From positions 24,216,211 through 24,280,210 of the forward strand of contig CM036240.1 of NCBI GenBank assembly GCA_020698575.1: a stretch of DNA of 64,000 bases. Reading direction: 5' to 3'. Source of the DNA: Bostrychus sinensis (Eukaryota; Chordata; Actinopteri; Gobiiformes; Eleotridae). The position numbers and the translations under genes are program-made. Positions 47,870-59,890 of the stretch are shown piece after piece. Within the stretch, counting starts at the first letter, position 1. Each line of letters opens with the position of its first letter. The notes beneath the pieces were generated by a model. The model was not told the origin of the DNA and did no database searches. It saw only the letters and a list, made by a program, of their open reading frames with translations.

Positions 47870-48422
47870 CCCTCAGGTCCTCCTCTAAAAAAATTATGTT
47901 CTTCCTCTTAAAGCCCTTTTAGGTCACTGGGTCAAAACATAACATCTTCATATGAAGAAAAAAAAAAACATACACAATGTTTTTTGTTTGTGCAGGGATT
48001 ACCAGTCCCAATAGGTCACTGCTTTTTTACTTTACATTTTTACTTTTTGTGCTATTACAAAAAAAGAGCAGACAATCACTCGAAAAAGGGCTGAAATTCA
48101 TGTTTTTCCTCTTAAAGCCCTAAAAGGGCTGGTCTACAGTCACTGTTATCTAATGGGAGTTATTTCCCACAATCTGGTGGTGATTTGTTTTTGTTTTTTG
48201 TTTGTGTATTTTTTAGTCTTTAGCCTTAGCCTAGAATTTGAGTTTTTTTGTCTAGACAGTAGAATTTTATTTATTTATTTTTGTTGTGTCACTGAAATTC
48301 TATATTTCATTTACTAATGAACATCTATGTTAAATATTGTCACCCTAGCATAAGAAATGCCAAAATGAGAGCAAAAAATTCATTTGAAAAACCCTAAAAG
48401 AAAGCCAGGGGGGCTCTGAGAG
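47870..48422. mobile_element. piggyBac-like MITE with TTAA flanks
   Basis: Flanked by TTAA at 47866-47869 and 48423-48426, the target-site duplication of piggyBac. The left end CCCTCAGGTCCTCC pairs with the reversed right end CTCTCAGAGCCCCC. Subterminal CCCTTTTAGG / CCCTAAAAGG words repeat inside. The element is 553 bp with no coding capacity, so it would have depended on a transposase elsewhere. Confidence 0.65.
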
Positions 48423-48426
48423 TTAA

Positions 48427-50271
48427 AGCAGACCTTAGATGTAATAACAGTGTGTAAGGCAGCATCCCACTGGCAAGTGTTGTGATTTATGATGAGATGA
48501 GAAAAGGTTAGCTTCCACAGTAAATGTGTTGCCAGTTTACATTTCATTGTCCAAATATTGTATGGAATTACAGTGTAAATTTATATTGTGTTCATATCTG
48601 AATAATGATAATTAATGTGAACTATATATTGTAGCTGTTGTGAGTGTCTAAATGTCTAAAGTTAAATACAAAAAGATTATTGCCACTCGAAATCCATTTA
48701 ACATTAGTGTAGGCCTACTTTGAACATATGAACCTACTACTTTATTGTCTTTCTCAGAACACCCGTTGGTTACCTTGGAGAGATGATGGTTTGCTTGTTA
48801 ATTTTAACCAATAAGTGAAAATATCTAAGAAGTTTACCTACATAATTAATTTTGCAAAATAATTTAAACAGACTTGAGTAACATTGTGAGTATGTCAGTG
48901 CTTTTGCTTAGTGAGAAAGATACCAGTATAATGTTCCAATGTGCACAAATTCACTATGCAAGAACACCTTTGAACACTAGGCACATTAGTAGAAAATCAC
49001 ATTCCTCCAACCATTGACTGCAGAAGTCTAATGTCAGCACTTCTTTAGAAGAAAACTCTGGCTGCGTCATTTATTTTTCTGCCAGTCAGACCTAACATAA
49101 GTGCTGTCAGTCACCATAAGCAAAATAGCCATGAATACATTCCGCTACATACCATTGGGGACAAAACACATTTTCACAGAGTTACTGCACACAAGTAAGT
49201 TGTCAGTAAAGAGGCCCTTTTGGACTTGACCCGGTCTTCTGCATGCTGCATAAAGACAAGGAGCTTGTTAATTTTACATCATGTGGGAGCCTTGTGATGT
49301 GAGGTCAGAAAGTGCTTGAAGAAACTGTATTTGCTGGAAGTCATCCTCAATATTTAAAATGAAAATTTAAAATGAATGAAAAAGAAAATGTTTGTTCACA
49401 AAATTGAACAAAATAAAAATCTCCATAAGTATTGATGTTTTTGCAGTCATTAATACAGACTGGAAAAAGATTTATGGACCAGTAGAGCTCTGTTCTGCCT
49501 GTGCTACTTGGTCATACTAAGGCGAGCTCCTTACAGTGCTGTTCCCCCAGGCTAGCAAGCGACTATTGGTCGAAGTTCAGACATAACTTCATTTTCCATG
49601 TGGATGAAATGCACCTTAAGGGCAGAAGCAGTGTGTAGAATAGAGGAGAGGGTTTTCACACTGATGCTCAGAGAGAGTCAGAGGCGAGGGCACAAAAGAA
49701 ACCCATTGCAGCTGTGCTGGCAGACTGCTGACAGAAATTAAATTGTGTCCAGTGACTTTTCATATAACAAGGTCTATGTCAATAGCATCAGAGCTTTAGT
49801 ACCATTTCTGAGCAAGCAAAAAAGCTTCTGGTGTCCCTCCAAATGTCAACCTTTCTGTTTCGTTATATACAGTATTTCCATGTAGATCTATTTTTAATAA
49901 GCCACAAGAGATACCACTGTGATAGACTTGACATATATGGTGTTTTATTTTTGTTTATTTGGACATGCTCCTGCTAAAGACTTGGTTTAATATTAATGCT
50001 AAATGAACTGTTTATCCATTAATTTTCCACCTGATTAGTACTCGAGGCACTTAACAGTGTGCCACTGATGGCAACCATCCAGAGCTACTACAGTGTTTTG
50101 CCCTGGCACACTTTGAGTCGTGCAGTCTTTTGGACAGGCCACAGATACCCGTAGTTGCCTGATGGCATAATCATTGTTTAAAATATGAACAAATACTTCA
50201 CGGTCTCATTCTGCTTACGTTCTGTTATAGTTACACAAGTGCACTGAAGCTATCCTTTAATTTGGTGACTC
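48427..50271. other. AT-rich spacer, no gene seen
   Basis: No repeat family or gene is recognised. 49010-49260 and 49490-49700 are somewhat more complex and could hold regulatory sequence. Confidence 0.3.
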
Positions 50272-50450
50272 ACACTTGCGAGTGAATGTGAGAGTGAATG
50301 GTTGTACTGTATGTCAGTGTATGTCTGTATATGTCTCTCTGTCAGCCCTGCTACTAGCTGGTCACTATTCAGGGCCTAAGTCCCATAGTTGCTAGGATAG
50401 GCTCCGACCATTCCCTAACGGGAATAAGCAGAAGATGAATGAATATTACA
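50272..50450 (+). repeat. Non-LTR retroelement 3' end, teleost family (copy 2)
   Basis: The order GTGAATGTGAGAGTGAATGG ... GTCAGCCCTGC ... GATAGGCTCCGACC ... GGGAATAAGCAGAAGATGAA matches a very common fish repeat. The opposite-strand copy is at 23660-23930. Probably the tail of an RTE-type LINE or a SINE derived from it; the class is from memory. Confidence 0.6.
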
Positions 50451-51239
50451 TTTAGCATAGAAGCATTTTAGTATGCATTGTATTTAATCTAACTTGAATG
50501 CAAAGCTATTTTTAAATCCTGGCTCACACTGAGAAACACTTACTATGTTTGTGTGCAGACTGGCCTTAGAAATCTTGATTCAACAAGACAAGGTAGTCAC
50601 AAAATTCCCAGCTCACTCTTATTCTCAGCCCGATTAAATCTTCAGAGACAGATACAGTCCTCAAACGAAGATCAGATTGACAGATTGATACATGAGGATG
50701 CCAGATGTGTTGAAAGTAGCAATCTGTATGAAACACAGGCCAGAGCATGAAGAGAAATTACTTATTGTTTTGATGCATGGATTCCACCATGGAGCCTAGT
50801 TCACTGAAAGTTCACTTGAGCTGCACGCTCTGTCATGGTCCTTTTGAATGGATTCACTCTCTACTATCTTTCTGGCAGGCCCCGGGTAATGGATGAGGTG
50901 CAAGGTTCCAACAAAAAGCACATCTGCATCCACACGATAAAGTGTTTCACAGGAGAGGCAGGTCCCTTTGAACGAAGACCCTCTTGGAGTTTCCCACACA
51001 TGGTATTCATAAACTCTTAGAGGTAGTCAAAATGTTAACTTTGGTGGACTAAGCTATTAAAATAAAGTTACATTTACGTTTCTTACTGCTCCAGTATACA
51101 CAGCAAAGGTTGCTTTTCACATTGTGGAGACATACAGTGCAATGCCTAAACCTTATATGGTATAGTGTAGTAGTGAAATGTTATCAAGAATCCGATTAAT
51201 TTGAAGTCTGTAATCTGTCTTCTATTGGATCAACACTCT
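50451..51239. other. Spacer, no gene seen
   Basis: Mixed composition with short chance frames only. 50800-51000 is somewhat GC-richer and non-repetitive. Confidence 0.3.
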
Positions 51240-51540
51240 TAGTTACCTTTGCTATAAAGGTTATGATGACATTGGTCAGTCTGTTATGGTCAGACTTTGA
51301 TAAAATTTGTGGAAAGTTCAGTAATAGGCCTGATTAGTTTTTGGTGTGGGTCAGTGGATCACTGTCTGGATTTGAGATATTTTACTGGATTCTTTACCAT
51401 TAAATATGGCCATTTTTGTCAGTTACATAACATAACTCAAAATGTCACAGGTGTATTTTAATCAAGCTTTCAGGAAAGGTCACAAACAGCTTTTGGTGTG
51501 GATCTGGGTCAGTGTTTGGAACCATCCTCATATTACAGTT
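51240..51540 (+). repeat. Diverged copy of a dispersed repeat
   Basis: Shares with 55147-55290 the order TTACCTTTGC... then AAAGTTCAGTAATAGGCC. It also carries the phrase TTTGGTGTGGGTCAGTGGAT, found in altered form again within this stretch and near 17465. The family name is not known to me. Confidence 0.45.
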
Positions 51541-53040
51541 ATAATGATAAAGATTGGTGTAACTGCAAGCATTAACTGACTTGAGCTGAGTTTCATCATT
51601 GCTTGTGGTCCGTGCACACGTCATTGCTCACGGGAGACAGTATAGTCTAATTGACTCGCTGGCCCTGAGGCAACTGGAGATGTTAGGCATCTCTGTGGTC
51701 ACACCTCGCTGCTGCACAGTTGGCAAGGCTGGGCTTGCAACAAATCACACTCCACTGACAGCCACGCTTCTCTTTCTCTGCTCCATTCTGTGGAACTGCA
51801 GCAACAGCAACAAAAGGGCCTCCAAGCCAAGGACAGCACATTTAAATATTACTGAGCATCCAAATTTGCCCCTACTCCATGTGAAAATCAGGAGCCACCA
51901 GTTCCAATCAAAGAACTGTGAGCACATGGTGGGAGTACTTACCCTGTCCATAACCTTCAGAATGGTTGGGAAACCTCTGCTCCAGCAAATGGGAAGGTCT
52001 GGCTGGAGAAATGTATTGCCTGCCTGGGCATCAGAGAGGGAACAGATGGGGACGCACTCTGTTGTTTGGCCAACAGGACATTTAAACAGGCAGATTGCAC
52101 ATTTACATTTAGAGCTATGATCTGGACACATTACAAGCCAAAGCTTAATGTGGTCAAACATGGATTGGTCGACTTAGCATGGCTGGAGTATTTTCAACAG
52201 AAAGACGTGCCTGCAAATTCATCAGTGTAATCTTTATATGGAGTTTTGCACAAAACAGCAATATCAAAATTGATAGTGCATTGATTTAAATAGAGAAAAC
52301 TGTCCGAACACAGTAGATGCAGGTCAGACACAATAACAATATGCAGGTGTTTGTCCAGGGCACACAATGTTTTCCGATTATGCTTGGTGGTCAGAGTGCA
52401 TCCCAAAATCCTCTAGTTTGATTTTATCCCATTTATCATTATTCTCTTTGGCAAACACAATGCCATTGAATCCCTGAAGAATTATAGAGCAGCACTGCAG
52501 AAGACAAACAATTTACTGGCACTTTGCCTCACTGAACAGCACTGTCAGGCTGCCAGGAACCATCCATTTTAAACAAAACATGTTTTAGGCACCAAGCTGC
52601 ACATTTCTTGGACACAATAGCTCACAATATTTGTTGAGCCAAGTACTTAAAATAATAGGCGCCATTCCAACGCTGATGTAATTCTCATCACATTGATTTT
52701 ATTACATACACAGTGATGTACACACAAACACGCTGATATGATGCCAAAAGTATGCAATCACATAAAGTAAGTAACTGCATATTTTTGACAGTTAATTTCT
52801 GCATTGCATTTTAGTTGTACAGTGTAGTCTGTGTAGCTAATGTTTGTGTGGCTTCTGTAGTGAGTAACATACTGCTTATCTACTACGAGTTTGAAACACT
52901 ACAAAAAATGTATTCTCTATTTGTTACAAATCAGAATGAATGGAACACCCATGTTGAATGTCTGCCCTCTATAACAATACATCAGAATGAATATATAGCT
53001 TTTTAACCCCTATTTTATCACTTTCCTTTTTGATATAGCA
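51541..53040. other. Spacer with an open but unconvincing stretch at 51.6-52.15 kb
   Basis: 51599-52161 is open in a plus frame (173 codons, but starting at TTG, with the first ATG well inside) and in an antisense frame (138 codons). Neither translation shows a family signature. The block is GC-richer than its flanks and may be a noncoding element. The remainder is AT-rich. Confidence 0.3.
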
Positions 53041-53560
53041 TACTTTAAGGCAGCTCACTCATGAATAGGCTGAGCAGATGAGGCTTCCTGGCAGGCTCTG
53101 GATTAACTCCCTGTCCTACCTGGCTGTAAATTAAGTGGGGAACCAGTGCACTGTGCCGGCGCAGGACTGTGAGCCCGAGGCAGGTAGAGCAGAATAACAG
53201 GACGCTCCAGGGAAGCCAGCGACCACATTATGCTGCAGTGAGGGCCAGAGAGCTGCGAGTCTGACAGCCCTGCGCCCTCAGCGGACACTCCAGGACCACT
53301 GCCACCATATTCTCAGGACATTTACATTATTCAAAGATAAATGCATTGTCAATTTTGTGTCTCCGAACACTAGATATGCTTGCCGCTTCACTCCTCCCGC
53401 AGCCAAAGGTGGGCTCACCTCCACCCACTGGAAGACACTCTACAAATGAAATCAAATGTCTTTCTCAGCGGTGCAGAATTACTTAACCCTGCGCAGTGCC
53501 ACAGTGCTCTTGAATTTTGAGATTCTAATGCAGAGGCCTGTAGGTGAGTGGAACAATAGA
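53041..53560. promoter_or_regulatory. GC-richer non-repetitive block
   Basis: Composition rises well above the surroundings (for example 53150-53290), with no dispersed repeat recognised and no convincing gene. It is a possible regulatory element, on composition only. Confidence 0.25.
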
Positions 53561-53741
53561 AGTTGAAAATGTACTTATAGACTGAACTGAATATGTTTTC
53601 CTTTTTGGTGCAAATATGTAATAATGGTGTTCAGCTTAGGTTGATTACAATGACAGTCTTTACGTGACATACAGATTGGAGGCATGAGCTGTCTGTCATA
53701 TGTTGTTCTATTGTAACATCATATTATAACATGTCCATTCC

Positions 53742-54959
53742 CAGAGGTTGACAGTGAGCTCAATAGTAAGTTTACTTGAGTACTGTACTTAAGTGCAGTT
53801 TTTGAGCATTTGTTTTTTAGTTGTGTTGTATCTTTTGAGGAAACCTATTACATTTACGCCACTACATTTCTATAAAGGCTCTCGTTACTTGTTACTTCTG
53901 CGGAGAAATGAAAACCGAAAGACAGTTGACTGTCTTCATTTAGTTTCTCATTTGTGTGTGGTTTTGTCCCACTTACACACCATAAAGATATATATTCTGG
54001 TACAGTAGGTGACAATATGCTTCTTTGAACACTAGTTGTAAGCAACCCGCCAGCAACAGTGGTTTGTCCCACTGATGTTGGTAAACAGGTTCATTGCGCC
54101 TGCTCTGATCTGGCAGTTTGTTCTGTGTAGCAGTAAAGATGGCTAAAGTAGAGAATGATAACGACTCTCCATCAGAGCACCCATGGCCCTATCTCCATCC
54201 CATGCTTAAGGTTTTTAAAACTATTTAATCCAGTGAACTATTACAAATACTGCAAATAATAACTAAAAAAGCTCTTCTTGAAATGCAAATCATCTAGACA
54301 ACTAGACTCTGTCAAAAATAAATGTCTTATGCCTAGCCTAGCCCTAATGTGAAGACTATATAGGATTAGACTAAAATCACAAAAAGCTTTAAAAGAGACA
54401 TCTGGTCTTTTGTTTTAAGTTGAAGACATTTCACCATTCATCCAAGATGCTTTTGAAATTTAACTGGTAAGAGAGATGAGTGAAATACTTTTGGTTTAGG
54501 ATACTTGAAAGGGACTCGGTAGTTTCGTGTTGTAGGAAGTCCTTTGTCCTCTGCTGAGAGGAGACAGTTGTTAACCCTCCTGAGGCTAGTGTTCTGATGA
54601 CCTGAGTGAAACTGTTTTGTTTTGTTTAAGAGACTGTTGTAAACAGGTACAGGTTGTATCTTAGACCACTATTTCTAGTCAAAGTAGGTTTTTCTTTTTT
54701 TGATAAAAATTAGACTTAAATGAGTTTGACATCTCATCTTTGAGGGTATGATTAAGAAAATATGAAAATGTTTTTTTTTTTTTTTATTCATTCCTCATTC
54801 CTTATTCATTCCTAACATTTTCAGATTTTATTTAGTACTTATTTTATACTAGTTTTTTTGAAAGCACACTCCAGTACTGTAACTTTGTATTGGAGCAATA
54901 CTTGACCAGGAGAATCTATACTTTGATGCAAGTGAAGTTGAGTACTTTGTCCACCACTG
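53742..54959. mobile_element. hAT-like nonautonomous element (about 1.2 kb)
   Basis: The left end is CAGAGGTTGACAGTGAGC and the right end, reversed, is CAGTGGTGGACAAAGTACTC: hAT-type CAGNGGTNG termini followed by the 'AGTACT' words common in fish hAT MITEs. The flanking 8-mers (TCCATTCC and TCCTTTCT) agree at 6 of 8 positions, consistent with an aged 8-bp target-site duplication. No transposase is encoded. Confidence 0.55.
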
Positions 54960-55146
54960 TCCTTTCTTCTGAACATGGTTGAAGAAATAAATGGAAGATA
55001 TTGTTGGTAATGTCTCTTTCTTCTTTGTCTTTCCTAGTTAGTTTTGACAGAAAGCCACTATCTTTAAGCCCTACTGTGGTACACTGAATTCTTTTAATTA
55101 ATTTGTATTTTCCCTTGACATTGTTGCCAATTGCTTAGTCAGTATT

Positions 55147-55290
55147 ACCTTTGCCGATGAACAATGTTTTCGCTGGTGTTCTGTAAATTTTTTTGGTTTG
55201 TCAGTCTGTTAGCAACTCAAAAACTAATGGTCAGAATTTGATTTTCAGTAAAGGTTCAGTAATGGGCCATGGAACACATTTTTGTATAAT
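55147..55290 (+). repeat. Dispersed repeat of the 'ACCTTTGCC...GGTCAG' family
   Basis: Carries the block TACCTTTGCCGATGAACAAT, then AAAAACTAATGGTCAGAATT and GGTTCAGTAATGGGCCATGG. I recognise this order from a common animal interspersed repeat. A diverged copy lies at 51240-51540. The class is uncertain. Confidence 0.5.
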
Positions 55291-55317
55291 TGTGACAATT
55301 AAGAAGATAGTGGCTCA

Positions 55318-55400
55318 ATGGGTCGAGCATTTACTCCTGAACTACTACTAGGAAATACCCAGTTCGATTTCTTCACCATATCGAGATAAAGGCAGTACCT
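55318..55400 (+). repeat. tRNA-like SINE fragment
   Basis: GTGGCTCAATGGGTCGAGCA resembles a tRNA A-box region, and about 35 bases on CAGTTCGATTTC resembles a B box. This is the head of a tRNA-derived SINE, not an intact tRNA gene: no cloverleaf could be built. Confidence 0.45.
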
Positions 55401-55420
55401 CACTTGAAGTCTGTGCTCTA

Positions 55421-56861
55421 CTAGTTTAAACTAGTCCTTTATAAATGTACTGTATTAGAATTAAATTAAGTCAGTACTTACGACAGTACTTCTAATAGTG
55501 TAACATATATATTCTGATAATTTTCTAAAGTTCTAATGTAAACCTTGTTCTTATATTTCCATAGCTGCATTTTCATTGGTTGCTATGTAAATTGTACTGG
55601 TTACCTTGATGTGAAACACATTTTGTATTCTTTGTTTAGGACTCTTCTGTACTGCTAACAGTAGACCTGATGAATATTGGGAATATATTCCATTGTTCAC
55701 TTTTTAGTTATGGTCTAATGTCATCAATAAATAAACAAATAAACTTAAACATGTTGACGTTAATAGCTGTTTTTTTCACCCAGATGTTTCTGTCAGGAGC
55801 CAGAACATTGAGACTTAAGAGACAGACCAACCCAACATCCAAATCGGAGGTAGTTCTGCATTGAGGTGTTTACTTAATGTTATGCTGTGCCTGTAGGAGT
55901 AATGTGGAAACTTTTTTTACTGGGATGAAATGTTAACTTTAAAATTCAAACTTATGAATATAGTTCATCCATTTAACAATCCATCTCTCATATCTAAAAG
56001 TCACAGACTATTTTACTGAAATAATGTGTCGGGGATTACAAATGAAAACCACACAGGATCATTCTTTATCCAGCAGACAGATTAAATTCCAAACCCTGTT
56101 ACTGTAATAGGCACACTTGTAGCTCGCCATGAATTAGAGCTCTAATTATATTAGGTACTATTTTAAACAAAATAACACATTTCTTATGATCCATAGGTGT
56201 AATTTATAGGAAAGCCAGGTTCATTTTCCTGGGCAATCAATTTTGTGGTGTAGCAGAAGACTAATATAATTATGTAAAGCGCTGAGAGCTGAGTATCGCA
56301 GTCAGCACAGAAGGGTTTTTGCAAGATAAATGAAGATGCAATTTATTCACTCATAATTTTGTACAGAAAATGCCGTGAAAGAAATCCATACGAGCATCAG
56401 AATAAGGTAGAGGCACTAATACTTTTTGATAAGGACTAGCAGAGAATTATAGTCAAAGCTTGGGTAATATATGAGTTACTTCAGGTTTCCTCACATCAGT
56501 GGGCTATCTTTCACAGTAGGAAGGACGAGATGAGCCCTTTGGCCAAGCCCTCTAAATCATATCCAGAGGAGTGAGTCATTTATTATAGTTACAATTATAT
56601 CAATATCACTAACACATAAGAGCTGCGATAAATCCAGGCACATGAGCCTCTGTGACAACATGCATGATCAATGTACAGGACTCTCTTAGCCACCAGTTAT
56701 TTGGAGCAGTTTGGCTGTAGGTCGCTCTGTTAAAGTGTTTTATGAATCAGCACCCTTCACACAGCTCACAACAGAAACTTAGAGTTACGTAATATCCCAC
56801 TACCTTTCATCTGTCTTCTTGGTTTATATTCGCCTGTTGAAATATCATAATTCTTCTGCTA
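55421..56861. other. Mostly AT-rich spacer, mixed composition near 56.1-56.8 kb
   Basis: No gene is seen. 56090-56780 is less AT-rich and not obviously repetitive, with HOX-type AATTA cores. Its nature is unresolved. Confidence 0.3.
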
Positions 56862-57500
56862 CTGCACTGAAAAAAGTATTTCATTGAACCAACTTAAATG
56901 AATCGCTTACATTTTTATTTTACACCTGATTGAATCAATTGAAAAGGTTTAGAATTGAAAAGATTTAATTGAAATAGTCATTTGATTGAAACTAAAAAGC
57001 TACTTTGGCACAACTTAATTTGTTGTAAAAATCAACTTAACCATGACACAGGTGAACAATGCCACACATGATCTCACCTCTTTAAGATAAAAAGGACTGT
57101 TAACACATTCACTTCCATCATTGAATGGGTAGTTGTTAAAAACTTTTTTTCTTTAAATGTCAGTTTAGTGAACATGGCATTTCTGCTGTAGAAATAAACA
57201 CAGAATTATCAGAGTTAACCAAGTTTGAAATGGTGTGTTTCTGGGAGATAAATTAAAAAACATTTGCTTTGTACTTAAACTACAGTATACCATGGTCCTG
57301 TCCACATCAGTCATGGTGCAAACATGACTCAACGCTTAGACCATGTTTTAAAAGAAAAATAATAATGAAAATAGTAGTATAGAGGAGTTTATATTTCCAA
57401 TTAATGCAGGAGTCATGTGTGTCACTTTTTTATAATTCAAGTTTAAATACAGCTGAAATGATTTTTTGTTTTGTTTAATGAAACACTTTTTTCAGTGCAG
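56862..57500. mobile_element. MITE-like element with near-identical terminal inverted repeats
   Basis: The left end reads CTGCACTGAAAAAAGTATTT. The reverse complement of the right end (57472-57500) starts CTGCACTGAAAAAAGTGTTT, so the two ends agree over nearly 30 bases. The element is 639 bp, AT-rich, with no coding capacity. No clear target-site duplication was found, so the superfamily (hAT-like or other) is undecided. Confidence 0.7.
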
Positions 57501-58441
57501 AGTCTACCTCAAAACAAAGTATAAACAGATTAGGTTTTAAACAGAAACTAATATTGTTGCTTTTAAACAATGTACAATGGCCACCTAGCCTGTGCAGAAA
57601 ACAATAGTAGGAAAACCTTTGAAAGTTCACAAATGCAATGATAGGCACTTAGTAAGAGTCTCGTCTAAACTTCTGGACAAATTACTAAATACTAGCAAAC
57701 TACCAAACCACACAACAGGTTGAATCCTGATTTTTTTTCTCAGCTGTTTAAACCATTTATATATTTTTTTAAATTGAACTTGCTGATTTTTTTTTCTAGT
57801 TTTCTTTTGTATTTTTTTGTTGTCAGCATTGGTCAACCTTTCATTTCATTTGTGTTCACAAAACTAAACTTGCCTCTTTGCAAAATAAAATATGCCTTTG
57901 TTGTTCAGATATTAATTTTGTATTGTTCCAACTATATTTGCAGCAAAATGTTGGAGAAGCTTTAAATATAAAGTATCTTCTTTGAGTTGAGGCCTTTGAC
58001 ATGTTTGCAGATACTAACTTACATCTCAGTAATGAGAAAAGTTGTCTTTAACCTTGAGCAGCCAGCTGATGAGTGTGGGCAATGGTGAGCAGCAGCAGTT
58101 GGCAGTGATGCCCCCATCTTCCACAGAGCCAATGCCTAATGACAGCAGAGGCCAGACAACAGGAAGGACTTGTGACAATGATGTCCTCTAACCTTCACAT
58201 CCTCTGTCAGTGTTTACCCCTGTTCCAGCCATAGGAGACGGATCAGGTTTCTCATGTGCGATCAGATTCTCCAACCAAACACACAGTCATTTGAAACTAA
58301 GTTATAAAACAATCAAACACTAATGATATATAAAAGGCTATATAAAATCTTGAGATAAAGCTACTGTAGATCTGCACAAAGTTGAAACCAAGTAAGTATT
58401 GTGCCAAAAAAACACACAGCACACACTACTGACAGATGTTA
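57501..58441. other. AT-rich spacer with one GC-richer patch
   Basis: No gene is seen. T-rich low-complexity sequence occupies 57730-57830. A non-repetitive GC-richer patch at 58055-58270 may be regulatory but shows no distinctive motif. Confidence 0.35.
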
Positions 58442-58457
58442 GCGTTTTTATTGAAAA
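58442..58457 (-). terminator. Minus-strand polyadenylation signal left of the CpG island
   Basis: AATAAA on the minus strand at 58452-58447 is followed on that strand by a GC/T-mixed stretch. It sits about 1 kb downstream of the inferred start site in the CpG island. By itself a hexamer is weak evidence in AT-rich DNA. Confidence 0.3.
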
Positions 58458-58689
58458 TGTAAAATATACCCTAACCTTGTACATCAAATGTTTCATCCTT
58501 TGACAAAATTTACCAATGATTGATATCTCTCTTTACAATAACCTACTTTACATTAATAATACAAAACCTACTTTACATTGATAATACAAACACTTACTGA
58601 CTACATTAGTGTAACAGATAATAATAACAAGCATTTTGCTACATCGTTATATGTTTTTATACCTTGTTAAGTAAGTCTTAAGGCTGCTA

Positions 58690-59480
58690 TTGCTCAAAAT
58701 GGGTGAGTGTCAAACGGTCTGCGTCAGGCCCCTTCACTTCTCACTTCTTTCGTGGTTTTCCGATTAAAACTTGGATCAAAGTGCAGTTCGCAGCCTTTCC
58801 AAATCTTCATCTGTTTTGCTTGAGGGACAATTCGCTTTTAGTCCAGTGCCGTGCGCTTTTTCGTTCGAAACCAGTAAAAACGAAGCCATAGAACCTGGCC
58901 TATTTCATGAAAGTTGTCGCAAAAAATAAAACGGGCTATATTTTCCGTCTAATAGAGATGTTATGCCTTCTCGTGTGACGCTTTCTTTCCACTCTTGCGT
59001 TCTCGAGTCTCCTGGGTTGCCGTGCGTAAAATAAAAAAAAAATAAAGTAAAGAAGCCTCATGGGATGGAGATGAGACCACAGAGGGAACGATCGCGATAT
59101 GTTCAGCACCAACTTCCAGCACTATTTAAATATAAAAGTATTTTACTGCACCTTGTTGTACGGCTATCTAATCTGTTAGCTACAGGCTAAATCTTTAATA
59201 TAAGGCAGTTGCTTTCCGGTGGTCACTGGTCTCTCACATGGTGCACCAAAACAAAACGCAAACGCCAAGTGTTGAAACGCCATTTTGAAACATATGGTAA
59301 ACATTTAAAGTCCGTCTCGGGTTAAAAATCCTGATGTAGACGAGCCTCGAGTCCGTTTGCAGCTGTTGTTATTACTCATTATTAGTTAGCCTGTAGTAGC
59401 TACTTCCCTGTATGTAAATATTAGCCGTGGGCAGTGGGCGGGGTCTCTTTTGCTTTATCCAATCAGAGCCACACAACGCG
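58690..59480 (-). promoter_or_regulatory. Orphan CpG island promoter 3' of hoxd3a
   Basis: CpG is dense here (about 25 CpGs in 58700-59100) against strong CpG depletion on both sides, so the region is probably unmethylated in the germline. Promoter elements cluster at its right end: a GC box GGGCGGGG at 59436-59443 and CCAAT at 59459-59463. A minus-strand YY1-type AAAATGGCG lies at 59286-59278, which favours leftward transcription. A minus-strand AATAAA at 58452-58447 could end a ~1-kb unspliced RNA. No homeobox, metaxin or other known protein is encoded. The gene served is unknown. Confidence 0.6.
58776..58889 (-). other. Small ORF inside the orphan CpG island
   Basis: A 37-codon ATG-to-stop frame beginning MASFLLVSNEKAHGTG, with G at +4 of the start codon. 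It lies downstream of the inferred minus-strand start and upstream of the AATAAA at 58452. Its composition is polar and it matches no family I know. A frame this short is expected by chance, so it is recorded only because it lies in a likely transcript. Confidence 0.15.
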
Positions 59481-59859
59481 CATCTGGGTGCTTTGTTTCT
59501 TCACAAAGCACACATCATATTGTTATGAAACTATATTATTGCGTGTTTCTTAATTTTCTTAAAATACACTAAAGCAATGCACGTGTGTTGTACTGAAATT
59601 GTTTGAAAATATCTAGTTAATCAAAGGAAACCCGCTACTGTTATTTCCAATTGGGGGTGAAACCTATTTGGATACAACATGCTAAATGTGCTCTCCGCAT
59701 TGGTCTAACTCCTGAGTCAAAATCATGATACAATCTCCAAACGCTCTGTTTCTCAATTAACTGTGAGAGCCATGTTACTATACAACCAGAAGGTTTGGGC
59801 TTCTACTCTTATTTACGACAATTATGTCACGTAACATTCTGGAAGATGTTTTTTTTGTG

Positions 59860-59890
<31 letters not shown>

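Noticed and set aside
51599..52161. Overlapping 173- and 138-codon frames on opposite strands
   Set aside because: The plus frame starts at TTG with its first ATG well inside. Both translations lack any recognisable domain; open frames on both strands point to base composition.
58690..59480. Possible relic of a Hox1 or Hox2 gene in the CpG island
   Set aside because: No homeodomain helix 3 (WFQNRR) or hexapeptide could be read on either strand. Kept only as a hypothesis about the promoter.
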